Origin: DASYTH01 sp035762905
GTDB lineage: Bacteria; Actinomycetota; Actinomycetes; Mycobacteriales; Pseudonocardiaceae
Reading direction: 5' to 3'
Length of the DNA stretch: 64,000 nt
Assembly (NCBI RefSeq): GCF_035762905.1
Contig: NZ_DASUCC010000046.1
Span: forward strand, 1-64,000
Below the pieces are notes generated by a model. It saw only the letters and a list, made by a program, of their open reading frames with translations. It was not told where the DNA came from and made no database searches. Positions within the stretch are counted from its first letter, which is position 1. Each line of letters starts with the position of its first letter. Shown here in pieces: positions 32,008 through 41,228 of this stretch. A program made the translations under genes and the position numbers.

Positions 32008-33216
32008 TCAGCTCACCGGCAGCGGCAGACCGGGCACCGGAAGCCGGGCGTCCAGGCAGGAGATCTTCGCCCGCACCGCTCCGGTCGGGCTCGCCTCGCC
32101 CGCGGAGTTCGGGAAGTTGTCCCGCCGCGCACCGTCCGAGTGCGTCACGCACAGCCGGTTTCCGGTCAGGAACGGGCTGGTCGGGAACTCCATCGGCCCG
32201 GTGTTGCGCAGCCGGGTGCCGGCGTCCGGCGCGTTGCGGAACACCTCGACGGCCTGCCCGTGCGGGGTGACCACGACGATCGCGTTGCGTTCGTTGGCGG
32301 TGGTCCAGATGTTGCCGGCCCGGTCGAGCGCGATGCCGTCGGCGCCGTCCAGGTACGGGTGCACGACCAGGATGTTGGTCAGGCACAACGTGTTCGGGGT
32401 GAACGTGGTGTCGCACCCGGTCGGGCTGCGCAGCGCGCCGCGCCGGTCGAAGGTGACCCGCCAGATCGCGCCGCGGGCCGTGTCGGCGACCAACAGCGTC
32501 CCGTCCCGGGTGAACGCCAGACCGTTGGCCACCAGGTGCTGCGAGCCGGCGGTGTCCGCCGCGGCGCGCCCGTTGTCGGTGATCGTGACCTGCCCGGGCG
32601 GCAGTCCGCGCACGTCCCGGCCGACGCCGCCGACCCCGTTCGCCACGTTGACGTCGCTGACCATCGGCTGCACCCGGAACACCTCGGTGGGCACGCCGTC
32701 GGACCCGACCCGCCACACCCGGCCCTGGCCGGTGCCGCCGTCGGACACCCACAGCGCGCCGGCGCGGTCGAACGCCAGACCGTTGGAGCCGGGCACGCCG
32801 GCGGCGAACACGGTCGAGGTGGGCGGGTTGGCCGCGTCCGGGGTGAACACGTGCACCCGGCCGCTGTCGGCCACGTACAGCCGGCCGCGGGCGTCGAACG
32901 CGATGCCGGCCGGGTTGCACGGCGCCGGGATGTTGCCGACCACCACCGGGTCGCCACCGGAGCTGGAGATCCGCCAGACCGGGCAGAACGGGTCGCCGCC
33001 GCGCGCCGCCGAGTACAGGTTGCCGGACCGGTCGCCGGTCAGCCCCTCGACGGCGAGCGGTGCCGGGAAGACCGTGGTGAACGTGGCGGCACGGCCGAGC
33101 GAGGCGAGCGCGGCGGGTTCGGCGCCGGGTTCCGCGGGCGCGGTTCCGACGGCGTCCCCGGTCATGAGCACCGATCCGGCGACGATGGCCGTGGCGAGCG
33201 TGGCGAGGAGTTTCAT
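32008..33216 (-). CDS. Secreted SMP-30/NHL-type beta-propeller (402 aa)
   Basis: Signal peptide (~1-27, MKLLATLATAIVAGSVLMTG and on). Repeated propeller blades follow, of the type GIAFDARGRLYVADSGRVHV, GLAFDRAGALWVSDGGTGQG, GLAFTRDGTLLVADTARGAI and GIALDRAGNIWTTANERNAI, as in SMP-30/gluconolactonase and NHL proteins. Possible lactonase or binding protein; no substrate evidence. AGGGAGA precedes ATG 33216. It is probably not co-transcribed with the decayed oxygenase downstream. Confidence 0.88.
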   Translation of the reverse strand: MKLLATLATAIVAGSVLMTGDAVGTAPAEPGAEPAALASLGRAATFTTVFPAPLAVEGLTGDRSGNLYSAARGGDPFCPVWRISSSGGDPVVVGNIPAPCNPAGIAFDARGRLYVADSGRVHVFTPDAANPPTSTVFAAGVPGSNGLAFDRAGALWVSDGGTGQGRVWRVGSDGVPTEVFRVQPMVSDVNVANGVGGVGRDVRGLPPGQVTITDNGRAAADTAGSQHLVANGLAFTRDGTLLVADTARGAIWRVTFDRRGALRSPTGCDTTFTPNTLCLTNILVVHPYLDGADGIALDRAGNIWTTANERNAIVVVTPHGQAVEVFRNAPDAGTRLRNTGPMEFPTSPFLTGNRLCVTHSDGARRDNFPNSAGEASPTGAVRAKISCLDARLPVPGLPLPVS

Positions 33217-33292
33217 CCGGTTTCTCCCTGCATGCGCTGGTTCGAAATGTCCGAATGTTGCCTAGCGGATACGCACGGTGCAAGACAACGGT

Positions 33293-33445
33293 TCAGCGCT
33301 TCGGGTGATCTACCGGGCTGTTCTGACGTTCCGTGATGGCCCGCTCCTCGGCCAGGATCCGGTCCAACAGCGCCGCCGCGCGCCGCAGCCGCCAGATCAA
33401 CAACAGCGTGACGGCCACAGCGAGGCTGATCCAGAATGCCATCAT
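33293..33445 (-). CDS. Small single-pass membrane protein (50 aa)
   Basis: MMAFWISLAVAVTLLLIWRL, then a charged helix (RRAAALLDRILAEERAITER). One N-terminal membrane segment and a cytosolic amphipathic tail. No family recognised; the ribosome site is weak (AGGAC). ATG 33442 is an alternative start. Confidence 0.5.
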   Translation of the reverse strand: MMAFWISLAVAVTLLLIWRLRRAAALLDRILAEERAITERQNSPVDHPKR

Positions 33446-33536
33446 CGCGTTACTCGGTCCTGCCCCAGAGGATCCTTGTCAATGCACGGTAGCCCTTTCG
33501 GGCTAGTTCTGAGAACACCCACTCAGGTGGTTGTGG

Positions 33537-34763
33537 TTATCGCACGTTCCGATCGGGGAGGGACTCCCGGGCGAACAGCCACACCACCGCCGCCGCCAGG
33601 TACAGCGCCCCGGTCAGGCCGAACGCGGCGGCGTAGGAGAACCGGTCGACCAGCAGTCCGGCGGCCAGCGGGCCGATCACCGCACCCACGTCCATGGTCA
33701 TCTGCGACACGGCAAGCACCTGACCGCCGCGGGCCCGCGAGCCGATCACGTCCGCGATCGCGGCCTGCTGCGGCGGGCTGAGCAGGCCGGTGCCCAGTCC
33801 GGCGACCACGGTCGCGACCGCGAACACCGGCACCGTGTCGGCCAGGCCGACCCAGATCGTGCCGGCACCGGCCAGCACCAGACCGGCGAGCACAAGCGGC
33901 TTGCGCCCCCAGTGGTCGGACAGCCGGCCGGACAGCGGCAGCATCGCCACGTTGGCGGCGGCGAACACGGCGAACGCGGTGCCGGCGAAGGCCTCCTCGC
34001 GGTGCAGCACCTCGATCACGAACAGCGGGGTGAGCGCCACCCGGACGCCGAACGCGGTCCACCCGTTGGCGAAGCCGGACGCCAGCGCGGCCAGGTAGGT
34101 GCGGTCCCGCAGCGCCACGCCGAGCCGGGCGACCGGGACGTCGGCGGAGTCGTCGGCGGCCAGCAGGGTGGAGCGCCGCAGGAAGAACCACACGATCGCG
34201 CCGGCCACCAACAGCGTCGCGGCGTACACCACGAACGGCGCCCGCAGCGAGATCGCGATCAGCCCGCCGCCGATCAGCGGGCCGGTCAGGTTGCCGAGCA
34301 GGAAGCCGGTGCCCCACAGCCCGGAGGCCCGGCCGCGCAACGGCGCCGGGGTCACCCGGATCAGCAGGCCGAACGCGGACACCGTGAACATGGTCGAGCC
34401 GATGCCGGACAGCGTGCGCAGCACGAGCAGGTGCCAGTAGGCCGTGGCCAGGGCACAGGCGCCGGTGGTCACCGCCACGATGAGCAGGCCGGCGAGGTAG
34501 ACCCGCCGCTCGCCCAGCATGGTCACCAGCCGGCCGCTGGCCGGCGCGAAGGCCAGCCGGGCGAAGGCGAAGCTGCTGATCACGATGGACGCGGCGGTGA
34601 CGCTCACGTCGAAGCCGCGGGCGAAGGTCGGCAGCGCCGGCGCCACCAGGGCGAACCCGACGGCGATCACGAAGTTCGCCGCGACGATCACCCAGACCTC
34701 GCGCGGCAGCCGCTTCGCGGGCGTGCCGGGACGCGTCGGCTCCACCCCGGTCGTCGCGCTCAC
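33537..34763 (-). CDS. MFS transporter (408 aa)
   Basis: Twelve-segment major facilitator. The motif-A-like loop after TM2 reads ASGRLVTMLGERRVYLAG and its repeat in the second half LSGRLSDHWGRKPLVLAG. It resembles the DHA1 drug/multi-efflux group by length and N-terminal PALPTFARGFDVS. The start is uncertain: the frame extends to 34808, but a terminator hairpin (34782-34810) covers that region, so GTG 34763 is preferred. The substrate is unknown. Confidence 0.87.
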   Translation of the reverse strand: MSATTGVEPTRPGTPAKRLPREVWVIVAANFVIAVGFALVAPALPTFARGFDVSVTAASIVISSFAFARLAFAPASGRLVTMLGERRVYLAGLLIVAVTTGACALATAYWHLLVLRTLSGIGSTMFTVSAFGLLIRVTPAPLRGRASGLWGTGFLLGNLTGPLIGGGLIAISLRAPFVVYAATLLVAGAIVWFFLRRSTLLAADDSADVPVARLGVALRDRTYLAALASGFANGWTAFGVRVALTPLFVIEVLHREEAFAGTAFAVFAAANVAMLPLSGRLSDHWGRKPLVLAGLVLAGAGTIWVGLADTVPVFAVATVVAGLGTGLLSPPQQAAIADVIGSRARGGQVLAVSQMTMDVGAVIGPLAAGLLVDRFSYAAAFGLTGALYLAAAVVWLFARESLPDRNVR

Positions 34764-34781
34764 GCTGGCGTCAACCCCGGT

Positions 34782-34810
34782 GGGTGCCCGCCGCATTCCT
34801 GCGGGCACCC
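34782..34810 (-). terminator. Terminator-like hairpin after ABC permease gene
   Basis: A perfect 10-bp stem GGGTGCCCGC / GCGGGCACCC with a 9-nt loop, 18 nt past the permease stop and before the MFS start. Confidence 0.8.
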
Positions 34811-34827
34811 ACGGGTCGAGCAGATGT

Positions 34828-36420
34828 TCAGCCGATGTCCCTGCGGCGCAGGCCGGCGAACCCGGCCGCGACGCCGGCCACCGTGACCAGCGCCAGCCAC
34901 ACCAGCGGGACCGCGCTGAACTCGGTGCCGGGCAACTTCGGCGTGTGCGTGAACGGCGAGACGTCCATCACCCACTGGTCCAGCCCGACGATCGGACCGA
35001 TCAGGCCGATCAGCACGAACGCCGACAGCGCCGCCCAGCCGGCCACGCTGTACTGCGGTACCAGGCCGAACGCGGCGAACGCGATGCCGGTGAGCACGCA
35101 CGCGGCCGGCAGTTGGGCCAGTGCCGCGCCGAACACCCGGCCGAACTGGTCCAGGTCGGTGGTCGCCCCGTAGGACAGACCGGCGGCCAGACCCGCGGTC
35201 AGCAGCAGCGCGGCCGACCCGCCGAGGGCGATGCCGAGGTGACTGAGCGCCCACCGGGTCCGGCTGACCGACGTGGCCAGCACCGGCTCGGCGCGCAGCG
35301 CGGTCTCCTCGGCCCGCAACCGCAGCGCGGCCTGGATCCCGAACGCGGCGACGATCATCGCCAGGAAGCCCATCTCGGTGGCCATGAACGCGTCGGTGAG
35401 ACCCTGCTGGCCGCCCAGCTTGGTGATCATCTCCCGGGCCTGCTCGCTGTCCGCGAGGCTGCCGACGTTGGCCGCGATTCCGCCGAACACCAACCCGGCG
35501 ACCACGAACCCGACCGTCCAGCCGAGCAGCGCGCCGCGCTGCAATCGCCAGGCCAGCGCCAGCGGGCTGGCCAGCCCGGCCGCGCCGCGCGCCGGTCCGG
35601 GCCGGTCGGGCAGCAGCCCCGCGCCCATGTCCCGCCGGGCCACCAGGGCGAACGCCCCGGCGGAGCACGCCAGCGCGAACAGCAGCGGGATCAGCAGTAC
35701 CCACCACCGGTCGCCGGCGAACGGCCGGACCTGCGCGGTCCAGCCGAGCGGGGACAGCCAGGAGAACCAGGACGGGCCGCCGTCGCCGGTCGAGTCGCCG
35801 ATCGCGCGGATCAGGTAGGCCGCGCCGAGCACCGCCGTCGCGATCCCGGTCGCGGTCCGGGCGCCGCTGGTCAGCTGGGCGGCCACGGCGGCCACCGCGG
35901 CGAACACGATCCCGGTCGCGGCCCAGGCCAGCCCGAAGGCGAACGCGCCGGACGCCGGCAGGCCGGGGCTCATCAGCCCGAGCGCGCTCAGCACGCCGAG
36001 CACCAGGCTGGCTCCGAACGAGACGATCAGTGCGGCGGTGAGCGGGGCGTACCGGCCGACCACGGTCGAGCCGATCAGCTCCAGCCGGCCGGTCTCCTCC
36101 TCCGCTCTGGTGTGCCGGACGGTGACGATGATCGTCAGCACGGCCACCATCGCGGCGCCGAGCGCGATCAGCTTGTACAGGCTGATCGCGCCGAGCGAGG
36201 TCGGGTCGAAGATCCACCCGTACAGCGCCAGCAGCGACGGGTTGGCGTTCGAGCCGGTGGCCAGCGCCACCCGGGACTCGACCGTCGGGTAGAGCCCGAC
36301 CGAGGCCGCCGCCGAGCTGTACGCGAACGCGGCGAACACCAGGATCCACGCCGGCAGCAGGATCCGGTCCCGGCGCAGCGCCAGCCGCACCAGCGACCAG
36401 GTTCCGATGAACGCGGTCAT
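34828..36420 (-). CDS. ABC-2-type exporter permease (530 aa)
   Basis: About twelve hydrophobic segments in two halves (first starting RILLPAWILVFAAFAYSSAA, second LLGWTVGFVVAGLVFGGIAA), as in single-polypeptide permeases of the tetronasin/antibiotic exporter type. TVRHTRAEEETGRLELIGST and its repeat LRAEETALRAEPVLATSVSR are the coupling-helix-like loops. It starts in an ATGA overlap with the ATPase gene. Much longer frames upstream are shadow. Confidence 0.88.
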   Translation of the reverse strand: MTAFIGTWSLVRLALRRDRILLPAWILVFAAFAYSSAAASVGLYPTVESRVALATGSNANPSLLALYGWIFDPTSLGAISLYKLIALGAAMVAVLTIIVTVRHTRAEEETGRLELIGSTVVGRYAPLTAALIVSFGASLVLGVLSALGLMSPGLPASGAFAFGLAWAATGIVFAAVAAVAAQLTSGARTATGIATAVLGAAYLIRAIGDSTGDGGPSWFSWLSPLGWTAQVRPFAGDRWWVLLIPLLFALACSAGAFALVARRDMGAGLLPDRPGPARGAAGLASPLALAWRLQRGALLGWTVGFVVAGLVFGGIAANVGSLADSEQAREMITKLGGQQGLTDAFMATEMGFLAMIVAAFGIQAALRLRAEETALRAEPVLATSVSRTRWALSHLGIALGGSAALLLTAGLAAGLSYGATTDLDQFGRVFGAALAQLPAACVLTGIAFAAFGLVPQYSVAGWAALSAFVLIGLIGPIVGLDQWVMDVSPFTHTPKLPGTEFSAVPLVWLALVTVAGVAAGFAGLRRRDIG

Positions 36421-37340
36421 GACGAGATCACCGCCGGGCGGCCGGTTTCCTTGGCCAGGTCGTCGGAGTAGTGCCGGAGGAACAGCTCCTCGAGCGTGGG
36501 CGGCTGGCTGGTCAGGCTGCGCACGCCGACCTGGGTGAGCAGGCGCAGCACCTGGTCGAGGTCCTTGGTGTCCACGTCGAACCGCACCCGGGTGCCCTCG
36601 ACCTGCAGGTCGTGCACGCCGGGCAGGTTGCTCAGGCCGTCCGGCGAGGCGGCCAGCTCGGCGGTGATCGCGGTGCGGGTCAGGTGGCGCAGCTCGGCCA
36701 GCGTGCCGGTCTCCACCGTGCGGCCCTGCCGGATGATGCTCACCCGGTCGCACAGCGCCTCCACCTCGGCCAGGATGTGGCTGGACAGCAGCACGGTGCG
36801 CCCGGCGCGGCGTTCCTCGTTGATGCAGTCCTGGAACACCGACTCCATCAACGGGTCCAGCCCGGAGGTCGGCTCGTCCAGGACCAGCAGCTCGACGTTG
36901 GACGCGAGCGCGGCGACCAGGGCCACCTTCTGCTTGTTCCCCTTGGAGTAGGCGCGGCCCTTCTTGGTCGGGTCGAGGTCGAACCGGTCGAGCAGGTCGG
37001 TCCGGCGCTGCTCGTCGAGCCCGCCGCGCAGCCGGCCGAGCAGGTCGATCACCTCGCCGCCGGTCAGGGTCGGCCACAGTGACACGTCGCCGGGCACGTA
37101 GGCCAGCCTGCGGTGCAGGGTGACGGTGTCCCGCCACGGGTCGCCGCCGAGCAGCCGGGCCTCGCCGGCGTCGGCCCGCAACAGGCCGAGCAGGATCCGG
37201 ATCGTGGTCGACTTGCCGGAACCGTTGGGTCCGAGGAACCCGTGTACTTCCCCCTGGTGCACCGTCAGGTCGAGACCGTCGAGCGCGCGCGTCCGGCCGA
37301 ACGTCTTGACCAGGCCGGACACGGAGATTGCGGTTGTCAT
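36417..37340 (-). CDS. ABC exporter ATPase (307 aa)
   Basis: Walker A GFLGPNGSGKSTTIRI, a signature region reading YSKGNKQKVALVAAL (the SKGN variant typical of this exporter subgroup instead of LSGGQ), Walker B LLVLDEPTSGLDP and switch His in LLSSHIL. The C-terminal ~80 residues form the DUF4162-like extension. It works with the permease encoded next. An operator-like palindrome (37360-37375) overlaps its promoter, shared with the divergent GbsR/MarR gene, so substrate-induced derepression is likely. Confidence 0.92.
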   Translation of the reverse strand: MTTAISVSGLVKTFGRTRALDGLDLTVHQGEVHGFLGPNGSGKSTTIRILLGLLRADAGEARLLGGDPWRDTVTLHRRLAYVPGDVSLWPTLTGGEVIDLLGRLRGGLDEQRRTDLLDRFDLDPTKKGRAYSKGNKQKVALVAALASNVELLVLDEPTSGLDPLMESVFQDCINEERRAGRTVLLSSHILAEVEALCDRVSIIRQGRTVETGTLAELRHLTRTAITAELAASPDGLSNLPGVHDLQVEGTRVRFDVDTKDLDQVLRLLTQVGVRSLTSQPPTLEELFLRHYSDDLAKETGRPAVISS

Positions 37341-37359
37341 GGCACCGAAGCTACACTCA

Positions 37360-37375
37360 TTTCACAAAGTTGTGA
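37360..37375. promoter_or_regulatory. Operator between exporter and GbsR/MarR regulator
   Basis: A perfect 7-bp inverted repeat TTCACAA-AG-TTGTGAA lies 20 nt upstream of the ATPase start and 59 nt before the regulator start. A half-like ATGTGAA follows at about 37388. Confidence 0.75.
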
Positions 37376-37433
37376 AGTTAGGAAAACATGTGAAGGCTCG
37401 GGCACCGTCCGGCCGGATGGCGAAGGTGGGAAG

Positions 37434-37928
37434 GTGACCGAACACCCCAGCGGAGCCCGCGACGACCCGGCCGTGGCCCGGTTCGTCGAACGGCTCGCGC
37501 TCGTCCTGACCGACGCCGGCATACCGCGGATGCCGTCCCGGGTGTTCGCCCTCCTGCTGGCCACCGAGAGCGGCAAGGCCACCGCGAGCGAGCTGTGCGA
37601 GGCGCTGCACGTGAGCCCGGCGGCCATCTCCGGCGCCGTGCGCTATCTGGACCATGTCGGGCTGATCGTCAAGGCGCGCGATCCCGGTGAGCGCCGCGAT
37701 CACTACGAGGTGACCGACGACCTGTGGTATGAGGCGTTCGCCAACCGGGACAAGCTCATGCAGGGCTGGATCGACGCGCTGTCCGAGGGCATGACCGCGG
37801 TCGGTCCGGCCACCCACGCCGGCCGCCGGCTCGGCCAGACCCAGCGGTTCATCGAGTTCCTGCTCAAGGAGATGGTCACGATGCGGGAGCGCTGGCGGGC
37901 CCAGGAGCAGGACGGCTCACCGGGCTGA
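37434..37928 (+). CDS. GbsR/MarR-family regulator (164 aa)
   Basis: Winged helix (GIPRMPSRVFALLLATESGK, then SELCEALHVSPAAISGAVRY and the wing RDPGERRDHYEVTDD) with a helical dimerisation tail. Regulators of this type control adjacent drug exporters in actinobacteria. Start GTG 37434 follows GGGAAG. Its 3' end overlaps the convergent SRPBCC gene by 12 nt. Confidence 0.88.
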   Translation: MTEHPSGARDDPAVARFVERLALVLTDAGIPRMPSRVFALLLATESGKATASELCEALHVSPAAISGAVRYLDHVGLIVKARDPGERRDHYEVTDDLWYEAFANRDKLMQGWIDALSEGMTAVGPATHAGRRLGQTQRFIEFLLKEMVTMRERWRAQEQDGSPG

Positions 37929-38372
37929 GCCGCGCTCGGCGAACCGCACCAACCGCCTGGCCAGCAGCACGATCATCAGGCGCAGCGCCGCCCGCGCCAC
38001 CGGACCGGATCCGCGCACCAGCTCGGTGAAGCTGCCTCGCCACACCAGATCGGTGCCGCCGTCCGGGCGCGGGGTCAGCTCCAGCTCACCCCGGTAGTCC
38101 CGCACCGGCATCCGGCTCCGCATGACATAGGCGTGCCGGCGGTCCGGCTCGTAGGTCACCGTCTCCTCCCGCACCAGTAACGGGCGCAGGCCGAGGGCGC
38201 GCACCGCGCCGATCCCGGCGGGTGCCGGATCGCCCTGACGCTCCCAGAACGAATGCGGGATCAGCGCCCACCGCGACCACTGGCTGCCGTCCGCCTCCAA
38301 CGCGAACAGGGTGGCCGGGGCGGCGCTGCTGCGCGCGGTGACCTCGAAGGTGAACCGCCGGGGTTCTGGCAT
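37917..38372 (-). CDS. SRPBCC (START-like) family protein (151 aa)
   Basis: Bet v1/START-like hydrophobic-pocket fold: FTFEVTARSSAAPATLFALE at the start, then a middle beta-sheet (RDYRGELELTPRPDGGTDLV) and a long C-terminal helix (RAALRLMIVLLARRLVRFAE). Members bind lipids or polyketide intermediates; the ligand here is unknown. GGAGGT precedes ATG 38372. Confidence 0.85.
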   Translation of the reverse strand: MPEPRRFTFEVTARSSAAPATLFALEADGSQWSRWALIPHSFWERQGDPAPAGIGAVRALGLRPLLVREETVTYEPDRRHAYVMRSRMPVRDYRGELELTPRPDGGTDLVWRGSFTELVRGSGPVARAALRLMIVLLARRLVRFAERGSAR

Positions 38373-38453
38373 CTGGTACCTCCGCTTGGCATGGGGTGCC
38401 GGGGATTCTGCCGCCCTAGGTTGGAGTTGGTCACCCGAGCTGAGGGGAATTTC

Positions 38454-40124
38454 ATGCCGAACGAGGTTGCCGCGCTCGCCGACGAGATGCTCGACATCGT
38501 GTTCCGTGCCCAGCCGCTGGACGCCACCCTCTACGGCCTGTCCGGCTACGACGACCTGTTGCCGACCGTGTCCGAAGAGGCCGAAGCCGCCCTGCGGGCC
38601 CGCGCCGTGAGCGTGGCCGAGCGGGCCGCCGCCATCGAGGACGCCACGCTCTCCGACGAGGACGCGGTGACAAGGGCCGTGGTGGAGCAGCAGGCCCGGG
38701 CCCAGGTCGACCGGCTGGACGTCCGGCTGGTCGAGTACACGATCGCCGGCTGGTTCATCAGCCCGGCGGCCGAACTGCTCGCCCTGCTTCCGGTGTTCCC
38801 GCTGTCGGACGCCGACCGGGCCGCCGCGTACGTCGCCCGCCTTGCCGCCATTCCCGGTTACCTCGCCGCCGTCACCGAGCGGCACCGGGTCGGCATCGCG
38901 GCCGGCCGCCGCCCGGTCCGACGGCTGGTCCGGTCCGCGATCACGCTGATCGACCGGTACCTGTCCGGTGCGGACGCCGACCCGCTGCTGCGCGAGCCGA
39001 TCGCCGATCCCGGCCTGGCCGCCCAGCGCGAGCGGGTGATCGCCGACACGGTCCGGCCGGCCTTCGCCGCCTACCGCGACGCGCTGGCCGGCGAGATCAT
39101 CGCGCACGGCCGGCCGGACGAGCGGCCCGGAGCGTGCTGGCTGCCCGACGGCGAGGACACCTACGCCCGACTGTCCACAATGTTCACGACGACCAACCGC
39201 ACGCCGGAGGAGCTGCACCGGACCGGGCTCGAGGTGATGGCCGCCCTGACCGACGAGTACGCCGAGATCGGGCAGCGGGTGTTCGGGATCAGCGACCGCC
39301 AGCAGATCTTCCACCGGATGACCACCGATCCGGCCCTGCGCTGGACCGGGCCGGACGAGCTGCTCGGCACGGCCATGCGGACCGTCGAGCGCGCCGAGCG
39401 GGCCGCGCCCAGCTGGTTCGGCCGGCTGCCCAGCCAGCCGTGCACGGTCGAGCCGGTGCCCGCCGTCGAGGCGCCAAGCGTCGCCGCCGCCTACTACCGC
39501 AACCCGTCGCTGGACGGCACCCGGCCCGGGATCTACTACGCCAACACCGACCGGGCGCAGCAGCGCGACCGGTTCACCGCCGAGGTCATCGCGTTCCACG
39601 AAGCCGTGCCCGGGCACCACTTCCAGCACACCATCGCCCAGGAACTGGCCCACCTGCCGATGCTGCGCCGGGTCATCCTGATCACCCCCTACACCGAGGG
39701 CTGGGGCCTCTACACCGAACGCCTTGCCGACGAGATGGGGCTGTACTCCACCGATCTGGACCGGTTGGGCATGCTGGCCATGGACTCGCTGCGCGCCGGG
39801 CGCCTCGTGGTGGACACCGGCCTGCACGCCAAGGGCTGGACCCGCGCGCAGGCCGTGGCCTACCTGCGGGACAACACGCCCCTGTCGGACCTGGAGATCG
39901 GCAACGAGGTGGACCGCTACGTCGGCTACATCGGGCAGGCGCTGGCCTACATGGTCGGCCGGCTGGAGATCCAGCGGGTGCGCGCCCGGGCCGAACAGGC
40001 GCTGGGGCCGGCGTTCGACATCCGCGCGTTCCACGACATGGTGCTGGCCGACGGATCGCTGCCGCTGACCGTGCTGGACGACGTGGTGGCCAGGTGGACC
40101 GCCGGGCGGCTCACCCCAGCTTGA
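38454..40124 (+). CDS. DUF885 family putative metallo-peptidase/hydrolase (556 aa)
   Basis: The family zinc motif appears as HEAVPGHHFQHTIAQ with downstream TPYTEGWGLYTERLADEMG, typical of DUF885 proteins that resemble M32-like metallopeptidases. The length matches the family (~550-600). No signal peptide, so probably cytosolic. GAGGGGA precedes ATG 38454. Substrate unknown. Its last 14 nt overlap the convergent gene. Confidence 0.88.
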   Translation: MPNEVAALADEMLDIVFRAQPLDATLYGLSGYDDLLPTVSEEAEAALRARAVSVAERAAAIEDATLSDEDAVTRAVVEQQARAQVDRLDVRLVEYTIAGWFISPAAELLALLPVFPLSDADRAAAYVARLAAIPGYLAAVTERHRVGIAAGRRPVRRLVRSAITLIDRYLSGADADPLLREPIADPGLAAQRERVIADTVRPAFAAYRDALAGEIIAHGRPDERPGACWLPDGEDTYARLSTMFTTTNRTPEELHRTGLEVMAALTDEYAEIGQRVFGISDRQQIFHRMTTDPALRWTGPDELLGTAMRTVERAERAAPSWFGRLPSQPCTVEPVPAVEAPSVAAAYYRNPSLDGTRPGIYYANTDRAQQRDRFTAEVIAFHEAVPGHHFQHTIAQELAHLPMLRRVILITPYTEGWGLYTERLADEMGLYSTDLDRLGMLAMDSLRAGRLVVDTGLHAKGWTRAQAVAYLRDNTPLSDLEIGNEVDRYVGYIGQALAYMVGRLEIQRVRARAEQALGPAFDIRAFHDMVLADGSLPLTVLDDVVARWTAGRLTPA

Positions 40125-41145
40125 GCGTCGTCAGGATCTCCTCGGCCAGCGGGTCGGGCAGTCCTGGCGGGGATGCCGGACCACCGGCCAGATCGTTCAC
40201 CACGACCAGCATCCGGACCGCGGCGAGCTTGCCGCCCTCCTCGATCCCGACGCCGACGATGGCCACCTCGCCCGAGGTCGCCTCGCACTCGGCGTTGTTC
40301 GGCGTGACCGTCAGCTTGATCGTCATGGTGGCCGCGTCCTTCCCGTCCACCGTGGTGGGTTTCGGCTGCGGCGTGTCCAGCTTCGGGTTGCGGTAGTACT
40401 CGTTGGCGAACGAGGTGGCGAAGTCGGTGACCGTCTTGTTCACGTCCAGCTCGGCGCCGCTCTTGCTGGACACCTCACCGGCGGCGGAGAAACCGCGGAA
40501 GTAGTTGCTGCCGCCGCAGTCGTAGGAGCCGAACAGGGCGCGCTGGTGGAAGTCCACCCCGAGGCCGCTCGGCTGGGACCGGCCGTCCGGCTTCCAGTCC
40601 TCCGGAACCTGGTAGCTGGCCCCGCCGGGCAGCGGGATCGCCACCCAGCCGTCCTTGGCGTCCGGCGCGCGGGTGGCCGGCGGCAACCGGCGGGACGACC
40701 CCGGCGCGCTCCGGGAGGTGGCCGGCGGCCGGCTGGACGAGGTCTGCCCGCCTGCGGTCGGCGACGGGTCGTCGGAGCCGCGGTTCATCAGCACGATGGT
40801 CACCACGGTGCCGACCGCCGCCACGATCGCGACCACGCTGACGATGATCGGCCAGCGGTTGCGCTTGGGCGGCTCGGGCGGGCCGAATCCGGTCTGGTAG
40901 GCCGGATACGCCTGGGTCTGCGGGCCGTACGGGTTGCCGCCGTAGGGATCCACGCCGCCGTACTGCTGCTGTCCGTAGGGATCCGTGCCGCCGTACTGCT
41001 GTTGTGCGTAGGGATCCGCGCCGTACTGACCGCCGCCGTACTGTCCGGGTGTGCCGCCGCCGTACTGGCCGCCGTAGGGGTCCGGCTGCTGGGGATTCCA
41101 GCCACCGCCGTGGCCGCCGCCCTCGTTGCCCTGCCATCCAGTCAC
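40111..41145 (-). CDS. Membrane-anchored protein with Gly/Tyr/Gln-rich cytosolic tail (344 aa)
   Basis: An N-terminal low-complexity region (~1-90) is made of repeats around QYGG, DPYGQQQYGG and GNPYGPQ. One membrane segment (WPIIVSVVAIVAAVGTVVTI), a Ser/Thr/Pro linker and an extracellular globular domain (~160-344) with VAIPLPGGASYQVPEDWKP follow. Such architecture is common in actinobacterial cell-envelope proteins of unknown role. GTG 41145 is chosen because TATGGT lies about 9 nt upstream, compatible with a leaderless transcript. An ATG at 41157 is possible. Confidence 0.8.
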   Translation of the reverse strand: MTGWQGNEGGGHGGGWNPQQPDPYGGQYGGGTPGQYGGGQYGADPYAQQQYGGTDPYGQQQYGGVDPYGGNPYGPQTQAYPAYQTGFGPPEPPKRNRWPIIVSVVAIVAAVGTVVTIVLMNRGSDDPSPTAGGQTSSSRPPATSRSAPGSSRRLPPATRAPDAKDGWVAIPLPGGASYQVPEDWKPDGRSQPSGLGVDFHQRALFGSYDCGGSNYFRGFSAAGEVSSKSGAELDVNKTVTDFATSFANEYYRNPKLDTPQPKPTTVDGKDAATMTIKLTVTPNNAECEATSGEVAIVGVGIEEGGKLAAVRMLVVVNDLAGGPASPPGLPDPLAEEILTTLKLG

Positions 41146-41228
41146 GAGCCGAACCATAACTTGCCGGGCCCCGGCCACGGGCGGGTTTCACCTGAGCACA
41201 TCGCGCCGGGCCTGGGTAGGTTGGGCCC

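Noticed and set aside
34828..37137. A 769-aa reading of the ABC permease
   Set aside because: The first ~240 residues overlap the ATPase gene in another frame; the ATGA-coupled start at 36420 explains the permease fully.
37917..40034. A 705-aa minus-strand frame through the DUF885 gene
   Set aside because: Only the last 151 residues (SRPBCC protein, own ribosome site at 38372) are coding-like; the rest is antisense to DUF885.
40900..41110. Repeats near 41 kb as a possible CRISPR or tandem-repeat locus
   Set aside because: They are imperfect codon-level repeats encoding the QYGG/DPYGQQ tail of a membrane protein, without spacers.
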